From NCBI GenBank assembly GCA_963170055.1, contig CAUJGJ010000037.1, positions 1,113,601 to 1,177,600 of the forward strand: a DNA stretch of 64,000 bases, read 5' to 3'. The position numbers and the translations under genes are program-made. Below the pieces are notes generated by a model, which worked only from the letters and a program-made list of their open reading frames with translations, was not told the origin of the DNA and searched no databases. Of this stretch, positions 35,875 through 46,815 are shown in pieces (the stretch's first letter is position 1; each line of letters opens with the position of its first letter). This DNA comes from Halisarca cf. caerulea. Taxonomy: Eukaryota > Porifera > Demospongiae > Chondrillida > Halisarcidae.

Positions 35875-38800
35875 TCAGTCAGTTCCTGTGTCATAGTAGT
35901 GCTGAAGGTCTTGGTAGAGATCTTCTCCAAACTCCAAAGGCATACCAAGCTGGCCAGCCTTGCTTGGGTCCTTTGTCTGTTGAAGATTGTCACTTGGGAC
36001 CAAAAGCAGTGAGTCTGGTGGACCTCGCAGAACATCAAATATAGCTGTAAACTCAGGACGATTGGAATGGTTGCGATCCCTATCACAAATGAAATGAAAG
36101 TAGGTGATGCATGATTATATACATTATTTTGATCAGCGTCAGACACTTAATGATCTACATATTATAGAAATATGTATGCAAAGAGTTCGTTTCAGTCTAC
36201 TTCCCAATTGAAAGTAGATCTTGTTGTAAATTGATATGAACGCAGTTAACATTGAACATACTCGACTACATGTATTAAAACTCTTGTAATGTATGTATTA
36301 GAGAGAAATGTTCATACATCCGTCTAAGTGTGTTATCCTTAGCAAGCAACGATGCTTGCATGTGAACAAGACATCACATGGAATCCTCACCAGCAGTAGA
36401 CCATCAATCTGTACATGTCCCTTGGACATCCTGGAGGAGGAGGCTGCACATAGGATACTTCCCTCTGGAGTTTCTTCACTAACTAGTGAGCAAGAACAAA
36501 GGTATTCATGACAGGAGTTCGATAGAAGGGAACAATTGAATGGATTTACACACATGCAGTGCAGCAAAGTTAGAAAAAGGTTTTTCACCAAGTGACCATA
36601 TCTCGTACATCACCATTCCAAAGCTCCATACATCACTGTCAGTAGAATACTTCTTGTAAAGTAGAGCCTGGAAGAGGGAAGCATAGTGAGGTATGCAATA
36701 CAAGTCTGCAAGTGTATGCTAAATGCACAACATACTTCAGGGGCAGTCCACCTGACAGGGACCCTCCCACCTTTGGCTATGTAGTACTCTGAATCAGACT
36801 GAAGAGTTTTCGACAGGCCAAAGTCAGCTATCTATATACAAAATTGATGAAACTATTTATAAAACTCACAAACAAATAGAGTATACAATTGTCACTATAC
36901 AGACAAGTATCACTGCTGCACGTCATGCATGTACAAACGTTGGTGTATGTATAGTGTGTGCCAGTGTACATGAATGTGCACGTGTATACGTAAATTTGCG
37001 TATAGTACCATAAGTGCACGTATACACTAGACGTATGTGTTTTGCATGATCATCCATGCAAATTTGACATGGACATATTGTGTACATACACTTACATGCA
37101 AATATGTACAATACAGTAAATATTGCATCTCCTGTGCCCCATGTTTACTGCAGTTTAAAAGATACCAGTAAGTCCAAACAAAGAACCAACCTTGCACTGG
37201 AGATTCTTGTCCAACAACACATTCCTTGTAGCCAAGTCACGATGTATGAACCCTTTGTTGGAAAGGTACTTCATCCCATCAGCAATCTCACAACAGAATT
37301 TCAGCAACTGAAGAGGAAGTGAAGACTCTGGGAGGATACCAGGTCTGCAAGTATGTCAATAAACGCATGCATACATAATTATATGATGAAGTTATTATGA
37401 TGATTCACTGCACATACCACAAAGGATATGCAAGATGCACGTCTATGCTTCAATATTATGTTACATAATATAATATAATTATACAATTTGCAATTTTTGG
37501 CACAGGAAGTGGTCTGTTTGATGCGGTTAGCCATGTGGTTTAGTCTGAAATTGAAATTTTTCATACATGTACATTCTTGAGGTAAACTTAATGCTTTACA
37601 GCTAGTAAAGTACAGTGTGTAGAATGACAGAGGAAAGATACATATCAAGCAAAAGACAACCTGATGGGTACAAAATCAGCATGAATGGCATGCATGAAAG
37701 TGTCCCACACTCAGCATCTTCAGACAATATCTATACATAGCTAGACACTGCAAGCATTAACTATGCACAATCACATGCACACTTACTTTGGTTTCTGATG
37801 ATGCAAATAGCTCTCCAAATCTTTCCTTGGGAGAAACTCCAATACAATCACACACTAGGTAGATAGATGGTTCATAATGGTATTTGTATATAAGAGCAGA
37901 ATGCTGGCATAAATAATATGTAGATAATACAAATAACTGTGTATGTACGTACATTTTCAATGTCATGCAGCTTACCGGATCATCAACTGTGACGGTTCCA
38001 AGGAGGCGGATAACATGAGGATGTCGAAACTGCCCCATCAGAGCAGCCTCCTTCAGAAAATTGATCTTGTCCTTTTCCTCTGACCCACTTTTCAACATCT
38101 TCATGGCAACATCTTGTGGACCATAGGGAGTTTCCCAAACTCCTTTGAAAACATCCCCAAACTCTCCAGTGCCGAGTACAGACTCCTTCCTATAGGTAAT
38201 TTGGAGTGAATATCCACTGTACATTGTTCACTTGTCATATATTAGCAGTAAATAGCTTTCACTGCTACACTTAGGTTATACAGTAGGTTACCAACTTTAG
38301 GTGTTTTCTTGGTATTTCAATGCACTTCTTATTAGCCAGCTGATCATAGAGTGTGTTCAGTTTTTCACCAGGAGGTACATATGGTATATCTTCATATTCT
38401 GATCTTGTGATTCCTTCATACTGGGCAGAAGGAAAACAAGGTATAATAATACATGTTATACAGTATGTGATTCCTGTAATAAAAGTATGATGATGCATAC
38501 AATATCTCTGAGTTCTTGCTCCAAATCCTTAGAATTGTTTGCAAGGTAGACATGTCCCCTGGAAACCTGCATTGTGTGAGTTAGGTGACAAAATGTTGAT
38601 GGATAGATTCCTTTCAAAACGCTCGAATTACACTAACTTCAGTTGGAACAAAGTGATATTGAGACTCAATGGTCTCATAAACACCTTGAACTGGTTGTAC
38701 ACTGTCAGTTATAGTGTCATAAAGGACAACTTCTCCATTGGACTTGAATACTACACCATGTACTGAGTCTTCTTGTGGCATTACAGTCTCATAAACTTCC

Positions 38801-41800
38801 TTCTTAGCATAAGAGCCCGTCACCATTATATTACTATTTTCCTGTTTCATCACAACTTCCTGAATACTTCTCTTTAAGTTAGGGCCATTGGTAGGTGGTA
38901 GGGGTGGTGTAGCTGTGACAAGGGGCAAACAATAGGGCTGAGGGTGCATTTTGGCATCGGGATCATCATACTCTGCGAGTTGTAGTGAAAGTGTAGGAGA
39001 TGTGTATTCACATCCTTGTCTCCTCATGCAAGCATCAACATGATCTATAAGTACAATGAAATCTCGATAATTAGAACCATGATAATTAGAATATCTGGCT
39101 TCATTCAAACATTGATGAATGTACAGTTCCTAATGTAGGGAGTACATATGTGGCTGGTTAAATAGAACTTATGGATAATTAGAACTTTTTTACCAGAAAA
39201 TCAAGGTTCTAATTAAAGAGATTTCACTGTACAACAAAAGTACACAATGGTGATTCTGAATTGTACAGCAAGTACAAACATTTTTGGGTGGAGATTTTTG
39301 TTCTAAGGAGAATTTGTAAAGTATAACAGTTCTCCTAGTACAGTGAAACTTGCTTAATGTGTACCTCAAAGGGGACACAAAATCAGTACACACTATCAGA
39401 GGTGCTTACTATCAGGGTTGGTTTATACATGACGTGCACACAGGGACAGGATGAGGAGTACTTATATTTTATCTGGGAGTATGTATTAGCCAGGTACGTA
39501 TTAAACAAACTACACTGTGCTCTGCATGGGGTAGAACAGCTCATCCTAACACCACATGTGCCACAAAATCTCCAGTCTTTGCATGAACAGAGATAGCCTT
39601 TAAGTGTTCTTAATTCAGCATGTCAGGATTCACCATATTATGGGCATTGTTTGCGAATCCATAGACCATTGTGGACTAAGAGGCTTGCCATGCAACGGTC
39701 ATACCAACACATGGCAACCCCATATGTGTATGTCATGAAACAGTTGCTCTCTCTCTTCAGGATCCTGGCTTCATGTCATGGTTCTCACTATGCATGGCCT
39801 ACTTGGCTGACTAGTGCAGTGGTCCCATTCATCAGACAGTGCAGACAGTGGAGACAGTGGAGACAGTGCAGACAGTGGAGACAGTGGAGACAGTGCAGAC
39901 AGTGGAGACAGTGCAGACAGTGGAGACAGTGCAGACAGTGGAGACAGTGCAGACAGTGGAGACAGTGAAACCAGTCAAGGCGTCCCACACATAAAATCAG
40001 AAATCCTTAACAGAATTAACTCATAGTTCCCCATAACACTATGGAGAATGTTGAGGGGGCAATAAGGAAGTACTGTGAGCTAAGGGGACATGTGAGGAAT
40101 GCATTCAGTAGAAACAGCACTGCAAGGGGGTCTAGAAGATATAGCTTAGGTTGTGTCTATCAAGAAAGGCACATAAGGGTTGACCATAAGTTATATGCAT
40201 GAATTATTGCAAATCAGAGAGGGTCCCTGTTTTCTCAGTGGAAGAGTGGCATGCAGTCATGGAACATGCCAATATCATTGCACATAAAGATTTAATAGAG
40301 ACCCTAGGCCTCACCTTAATCCTAACAACCCTCAGGATTTAAACATCCCGGAAGTATGAGAACATGTGACGAAGCATTTACTCCTGGGAACTACATGGAA
40401 CACATACATATGTAACTGTATACCAATGTGTGTGAGTCTACAGTACGTGTTATGGTTGCTTCATAGATACTGCTGAATAGGCATGCATAGTAGTGCATTG
40501 GAACAACAACATTATACGTAGATGCTTGTCAATAGCACTTGATGTATAGCTGTATACATACCTTTATTGTGCTGGAATTGTGCAAATGCCTTATACTCCT
40601 TCTCCCGACAGGACCTTTTGTGCATGAGGAAGACAAAACATCCAACTATCACAGTAGTACTAATTACCAGTGCTATCGCTCCAAGAACTGCTCCAACAAC
40701 AATGATGACTCTATCATTGATGTCAGGAGGTTCAGGATCCAATCTTCCAGGCACTGCAGTTACAGAAGAAACTTTGATGTAAAGGTATAGATCTATATTA
40801 TACGTAGTACTGCACAGCTTTGTTGCTTATAATCATAATGAATATTATGTGTGTAATATTGATTACTAGTACCAGTTCAGTATATATCAATCTAGATTTA
40901 TATCCGTCATTTATAGTGTAGATGAGCTATTAATCATTACAATAGAACTCAAAGTGGGCATGCATGCATCATGAATGTACCTGTCCATAATAATACATCC
41001 ATGATCCATGCATGTTAAAATCCATGAAATATTAGAACCCCATACAGGCCTTGACCCGCAGATTATATTAGCACATTTCACTCAGTGCCCTTCAGTCCTC
41101 AATGTAAGCAGTGCATGGAGATGAATTGGTGATTACTTTCAGGGACAGACCAGTTTAGTTTGGACTAATAGTACACCCGTACGTGTGCTGCACTGGGATG
41201 CAGTACTTAAATGCAGACATGTACGTGGATGTCAAAAGATATGCAAAATTAAGAATTCACCGTCTTTCGAAGCTCAACATAAGGCCATGTGCATATAGGA
41301 GAATTATTGGAAGAGAACATATATTGCAAATAGTATAGAATATAAACTATTGCCAATCTATTGTCCTTTATTGGTCTATATATAAAGGAATAAACTGCAC
41401 AATGAAAAGATGCTACGCTACTACAATTAAGTCTGCATGCGTTATGGAAATGTGTACCTTTCCCGTGCCCAAGTGTTTAACATACCTTCATCAGTTCCTG
41501 GTGCTGCAGATGAAGAAACAAGAATTGAGCTCACAATGTCGAGTTCTTTTGTATAAGTAGAAGACACCATGCTTGGAGGCTTGCTAGTGAGGTACACAAC
41601 TTCAACACCGGAAAATAAACTTTTTCTTTCAGATGGAACAACATGCTCCGTCAAAATAGTACTTTCTACAGCTGGTTGAGTCATAGTGACTATGTATAAC
41701 AGAAAATCGTAATATGAAACTTAAATACTTTCATTGAATCATAAATGAGAGGTCATCTGAACTGTACAATGTCATGAGCTTAACATTTGAGAGAGATCAT

Positions 41801-42355
41801 ACACAAGTACGGAGTGAATGAACCTCTGTTAGTGAGTATGTGAGCACTCACCAAATGACACACTGACCAAAGGTGAGTAATTGGAAGATGAATCATAGGA
41901 ATTAGATACATCAGCAATGGTAGAAGTAGAACTGCCTCCTTTTAATCTGTATACAGAAAAGTCGTCCGGTCTAGATGTTGTGAGTACATTCAATGTCTCA
42001 CTGTTGCTGATGAAATATCCCAAAATATCTCCAGAAGACACAGACATTGCAGCATTTACCCTTGCAGTGATAATTCTGCCATCAAGCATGGTGGAGTACA
42101 ATGTACTTGTTATTCTTGAATACAGATAAGTTGTACCAGAGCTGCTTGAAGCCGGTCTCCACACTTCAAAGTTAACTGTACCCATTTGGTTTGTTCGGCT
42201 AATATGAGATACTGCGAATTCAATTTCAGTGATTATTCCCTCACAGGAGAAATTCATGTATGGAACAATAAGATGGACATTCAGTGGATCCCCTTCCTCA
42301 TTTGAATTCCTGTTGGGCAGCTGCAGGTTGAAACTGCTGAAGCCATGGCTACAAT
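35875..42355 (-). CDS. Receptor tyrosine kinase gene B (all exons except the signal-peptide exon)
   Basis: Exons in transcript order: 42355-41852, 41689-41486, 40753-40562, 38972-38638, 38566-38501, 38420-38296, 38189-37976, 37854-37787, 37344-37191, 36831-36736, 36667-36554, 36482-36391, 36079-35875. Every junction is GT-AG with matching phase (2369 nt). Domains: an unplaced ectodomain ([13 protein letters not shown] to PLVSVSFG); a Ser/Thr-rich stalk; a membrane span in [19 protein letters not shown]; a juxtamembrane segment with [16 protein letters not shown] and [13 protein letters not shown]; and a full kinase. The kinase shows [69 protein letters not shown] and [12 protein letters not shown]. 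All catalytic residues are present. The first exon, which should end in phase 1, was not found between 42360 and 45500. The tail after the kinase ends HYYDTGTD. Confidence 0.87.
39052..39231. repeat. MITE in an intron of RTK gene B (TA target site, inverted ends)
   Basis: The left end TACAATGAAATCTCGATAAT and the inverted right end TACAGTGAAATCTCTTTAAT continue alike to attagaacc. Both sides begin with TA. The size of about 180 bp and a CAGTGAAAT-like terminus fit a Tc1/mariner-derived MITE. Confidence 0.8.
39834..39966. repeat. 9-bp tandem repeat in an intron of RTK gene B
   Basis: About 15 tandem units alternating gacagtgga and gacagtgca. It lies between the TM exon and the juxtamembrane exon of gene B. 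The frames through it (DSGDSA, RQWRQC, HCLHCL) are repeat artefacts. Confidence 0.95.
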
Positions 42356-42359
42356 CTGC

Positions 42360-43830
42360 GGAATAAAGACTAAGTTATCAAATAATAATCATTAATAATA
42401 TACACAAGACACACCCACTAGTACCATGTGTCCATACACATGAACTGCATAGTATGTACAAGCAATGGAGCCTGCTGAGGAAGGAGCTATACATAGTATA
42501 GGGTAGAAGCTGTGCATATAGTGGTATATACGGAAGGGACTATACATATAACATGGTGAACAGACTGCAAGACGATGTGCAGTGAGACCTCTGTAATCCA
42601 ACGCCTCTATAATCTGACATTCTCTTGAACTCAACCAAATGGCAAGGTACAGTCACCATAATAAAGTATACTAACTCACCCAATAATACAGCAATTGCAG
42701 CCTCGTATATATATATATATATAATCTAACATTTTTTCAAGCCCTATTGGGAGTCAGATAAGAGAAGTTTTAATGCATTGTTTTGTATTGCACAAGCATT
42801 CCATTAATAGTTACTTATTACGGTATTCTTCTATATTCAGTTATTATTGCAATATTCTAATTTCATGAATGTGGTAACCCCTACAGCTCACAGCTGGTAT
42901 TAATATGGGGGACCAAATACATACTAATTACGAACATATATACACATAACATATATAAGACATTACAGTGGGAGCTTGTTTATCCAACCACATTTGTTCC
43001 TCACAAAATGTGTTGGATAAATCAGGGTAGAAGGTCGGATAAATGAGGTTTTCGGATAAACCAGTGTCGGACAAATGAGGTGTGACTGCATTTCATTTTA
43101 GATAATTAATCAATGTAGCAAATCCATGCAGGATTTGACCTCGGTGTGAATTCCTTTCAATTAAAGTCATATAAAATGTTCCATAAAAACAAACAAACAA
43201 ACACCTGTTGGTTGTTTATAATAAAATTTAGCAAAAATTTGTCTAATGGGTCCATTTGAATATTTGTCATCATTTAGATAGTCAAGCATGCACTCAGATT
43301 CTATAGTTTAGTTGTTAGAGGTGAATAATTATTATACAAGCTGTTGTGAATCGATTCATGATCAGATGACATCATCATGATGGCAGTTGAAAGTGACTGC
43401 ATGGCAATCTATAATCAGAGTAGCTTCATGTGCACTTAAAGTAGGACTGCATGATATCTTCAAAGATTGTAAATAGTCTCTCTCTAGGCAAGTCTCTTGA
43501 ATGTTGCTTTTTGTCTCTTGAATGTTGCTTTTTGATAAAGATTCGATTGCCACATGAATATACATGAATATAATATTACAGCACTTTGAAGATCACTTGA
43601 GAGTCATGGAGGGTTACCTTAGTAACATGAGGACTTCTTGGCTGTACAGTCTATATATATATATATATATATATATTACATACATATATATGTATATATT
43701 TAATTATTAATATGGCATTGCATACAAGTTGTAAGAAAGGAAAAGAAAACCATCAAACACATGCAACAAAAAGGGGCCTTATTGGCCCTATAGTATATAA
43801 TGAAGTTACTCCATGCAAGTGTTAACAATA
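42360..43830. other. Region 5' of RTK B exons, no gene seen
   Basis: Expected to hold the first intron and perhaps the signal-peptide exon of RTK B, but no convincing exon was found. It contains an element-like stretch at 42965-43090 (cagtgggagcttgtttatcc with repeats of tcggataaat), a cagtgagacctctgtaatcc fragment at about 42581, AT microsatellites at 42705-42722 and about 43650-43700, and an 18-bp tandem duplication (ttgaatgttgctttttgtct-like) at about 43497-43535. Confidence 0.5.
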
Positions 43831-43834
43831 GCTA

Positions 43835-44225
43835 TGTAGTTGAACTTCTGGACAGTAACACTAATACATGTTGACACAACTTGTGGTAGGACAAAGGGTC
43901 ATCAGTGGCCTCTTTGGTGCGTTTTCCCAACTCTCGGAAAAAAGCAAGGGCATCGTCACTGAAAGTACCTGTTGTTTCAAGGGCGATGGGCATGAAGGTG
44001 TAAGAGGTAGCCAACTCTGAATAGAGCTCCCGTTTCTTCTGAGCAACACGATTAGCCAGTAGGCCAGCACCAGTACAGGTGAGGGGCAAGTTGGTGGGTG
44101 CAAATGTGTCGTGGCATGTGGCATCTCAGGCAAGACAACGTCCTTGAGACCATGGGATGATAGTGACTCCATCTGGTCGACTGTCATTAGACAAACAAAG
44201 TCCATCCAAACTGATGCACTGTAAC
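43835..44225 (-). mobile_element. Antisense fragment of a related retroelement (C-terminal part)
   Basis: On the minus strand the frame from about 44117 down to 43840 reads ATCHDTFAPTNLP, then QKKRELYSELATSYTFMP, IALETTG and FFRELGKRTKEATDDPLSY. This matches the C-terminal region of the intron-2 elements (DATCVDTFCPSNL ... KYSHLDRLYQF ... FLRHLGRRL). Upstream parts are frameshifted. It is a diverged, 5'-truncated copy, probably a different subfamily. Confidence 0.75.
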
Positions 44226-45281
44226 ATCAAAGGTTCTGGCAAGTTTGCATGCTTCAAACAGTGGCAGTGGGATCTGTATTGTTCTATGCTATGGCAGTGC
44301 TGGGGAAATGCAGATCTTTGTGGTTTGGTCTGTTAATTGACAAAAAGGAAATTAGTCAATCAACTAATTTGCACCTGTTTTCAATGCAGGTGAATCGTAA
44401 GGGAGGCATGATTATTAATGCCATACAACTTGGAGGTGGGTTATAACCTGTCATACATACACATACATACATATATATATATATATATTATAGAATCAGA
44501 CATTGTCCTGGTCCATGTCTCCATAAGTATATGTGCCTCCCTTCAAATCCTTTCAGCATTGTACATAAGACATTCAATTAAATTATACAACAATGACTTT
44601 ATAGTGCTCATGACGAAATGATTGTGTATGAGAACACATAGTTTTAGAACTATACGATCACAGTACATTCTCGTGCATTGGTTGATCATGATTCTCAACT
44701 GCCTGTGTGGCCCCTGCATCACAGGGGAAGGTTATACACCTCAGGCAATGGCGATATGACACCACAGGGGAAGGTTAATGCTTCATGCAAGTAATTGACA
44801 ATGTGTTCAAACCATATTATTACTCAAGAGAATAATGATATGAATACAAAAAGTGGACAACCTTGGACACAGGGGTGTGTAATAAAGTGAACATGTGATC
44901 ACAGGGTACAATTACTTCCCTGGCAAGGTCTGCAGCTGGGCAAAGACAGTTTGGTAACCAGGCCTAGGACACAGGTTCATGAGTAAAACTACCCACTGGC
45001 AAGGCCAGATAGGAGCAACAGTTAGTAAAAAAAAACTCTTGAAACACCATGGCAGCAGCAGTGCAAATCTGTGTTGGGGTTTCCAAGTTACTAGCTATCA
45101 CCGTCTTCCACGTTTCTTCCTTGTTCAAAGTGTTACCCCATCTCCTGGTTACTATCTAGCTCTTCATATTCAATGGTCGTGGAGTTCTTCCTCTTCATTT
45201 TCTTAGGTCTTTATCTTTCTACTCCACGTGGTGGTAGCCATCATTATTGTCTATATATACGCATCCTTTGTGCAGACCATG
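44226..45281. other. Non-coding spacer
   Basis: No gene is recognised. Includes a TA/TG microsatellite (about 44453-44488) and a short direct repeat (cacaggggaaggtta at about 44721 and 44764). Confidence 0.5.
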
Positions 45282-45502
45282 TAAGGTAAAGGGGGGTAAT
45301 TTGGAACGGCTAGTAATTAGGAACAGTCAGGCCAAAAGCTTTGCCAACCACAAGCTACATCCATTATTTCTTGTCCGTATTATCTCCACAAAGGGGGAGT
45401 TTGGCAGTAAGAGCAAGAATGGCTGGGCAACTTAACCACAACAGAAGTTACTGGCCCTGTTCCAAATTACCATCGTGGTCCAAATTACCCCCCTTTACCT
45501 TA
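45282..45502. repeat. MITE with TA target-site duplication and perfect terminal inverted repeats
   Basis: The left end TAAGGTAAAGGGGGGTAATT (45282 onward) is mirrored by aattacccccctttacctta ending at 45502, and the match continues to TTTGGAAC/GGTCC. TA dinucleotides sit at both edges. At 221 bp with no coding capacity, it is typical of a mariner-type MITE. Confidence 0.9.
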
Positions 45503-45743
45503 TCTTAGTAGTCTGGCTACGCGAGACTAGTATCTTAGCGGATCTTGCACTAAGCACAGGGCGCCTGCCACAACAATTCACGGTATGACTAGTAGAGTGT
45601 TGTGGCCGAAAACGTCCGTCGATTCGCGATCGTCCATGTGAAATTTGATTGCATGGGTATAGAGGTATTAATTTAATAAAGACAACAGAATTCTCATTAC
45701 AGTACCTGCTGCTGGTTCGTGTGTTCAACTACGGTGGCGTAGG

Positions 45744-45950
45744 ATGTCAATCCTTTTTAGCTCACCTTGTCCAAAAGTTGCAGCTGATGAAAACAATATT
45801 TCCACAAGTATCAAACAGGAAAAACAGCGAGGCTTGCTCATACTTTTGAGGCAACTCATTCGATCCTTTAACGTGTACAGCCAAAAACACGACCCAACAA
45901 ACGAGCACACTTACGACAGAACTGGCGTGCACTATGCACGACTAATCGCC
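45744..45950 (+). CDS. Possible coding exon of an unidentified plus-strand gene
   Basis: ATG 45744 opens 69 codons (MSILFSSPCPKVAADENN ..., LLILLRQLIRSFNVY, HARLIAG-like end YARLIAG) up to a good donor, G|GTAAGAT at 45951. A potential acceptor (cattacag) lies at 45695-45702. The preceding 200 bp are unusually rich in CpG for this window, which might mark a promoter. I recognise no family and found no continuing exon downstream, where decayed retroelement sequence begins. It could be a chance frame or a stranded first exon. Confidence 0.3.
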
Positions 45951-46289
45951 GGTAAGATTCACAACCAGTACAATAGATAATTTATGTATGATCATGCACA
46001 TTGGAAACACGGTCATTATACATCGAGGCGAGGCGTACCGTGTGAACCAGCTATACTCCTATAGGTGCTTTTATCAAATTTAATATTTAAGAAACGAGTA
46101 ACATATATTATTATTAATATTTAAAATGACTATATATATACTTTATGATAGACACAAAGAGAAAGAAAGAACACATAATATATAATAACAATAATGAACA
46201 ACCCATAACTGAACTACTGTAACATATGCAGTACTCACATAATACAAGACTTAAACACGATGTCATGCAAAAGTACACACATATAGTTA

Positions 46290-46538
46290 ATTAGTCTGAT
46301 GTACCACTTGGCACATCAATACCAAGGATGGACAAAGCATTCCCATGTTAGATGGCAACAGAAAGTTGCTGTGTCAGATAGATCTTCGAAGTGGGACTTC
46401 TCTTCAAGAGTAATTGACTTCACTCTGGAAGACAGTTTGTGCATGCAGGAAAACTCTGGTCTCAGGGCCAAAGGCTCCAGATGTCTCCACTGCTATGGGA
46501 GTGAACATGTGGACTGCCGATAAGACTTCATAGTTCTT
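46290..46538 (-). mobile_element. Inverted retroelement C-terminal fragment
   Basis: The minus strand reads MFTPIAVETSGAFGPETRVF (about 46510-46450), then QQLSVAI, a stop, GNALSILGI and a stop near 46295. It is the C-terminus of the intron-2 retroelement family in reverse orientation. It abuts a short attattatt tract (46539-46549) and then plus-strand fragments. Confidence 0.8.
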
Positions 46539-46549
46539 CTTATTATTAT

Positions 46550-46815
46550 TAAGCAGAGGGCATGGGACATTCTCGGGTTCTGGCTTGCCAAAATGCTTTG
46601 ATGAGTAATGCTGAAGACTTGAGCACAAAGGCCCACTTGCTAGCAACTTCCACAAAAGAGTCAGGAGTATGGTTTTAAGTTTATGCATTGCCTTGCTCGG
46701 CCCTAGGTTTACGAATGTCACATGACACTGTACAGATAGTCGTAGGGTTACGGCTGGATATGCCTCTTTGCCAACTACACTCTTGTATTTATTGCAACAC
46801 TGAGGTGACTGAGGT
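46550..46815 (+). mobile_element. Plus-strand internal retroelement fragment
   Basis: Reads RAWDIPRVLACQNALMSNAE, LATSTKESG, LPCSALGLRMSHDTVQI and LCQLHSCIYCNTEV with breaks. This corresponds closely to positions about 16970-17210 of copy 3. It is only a middle slice, joined at about 46815 to the start of copy 4. Confidence 0.8.

Noticed and set aside
39834..39966. Regular short repeats as a possible CRISPR array
   Set aside because: Contiguous 9-bp tandem units without spacers, in a eukaryotic intron.
39651..40026. Frames of RQW/DSG repeats
   Set aside because: Caused by the 9-bp tandem repeat in an intron of RTK B.
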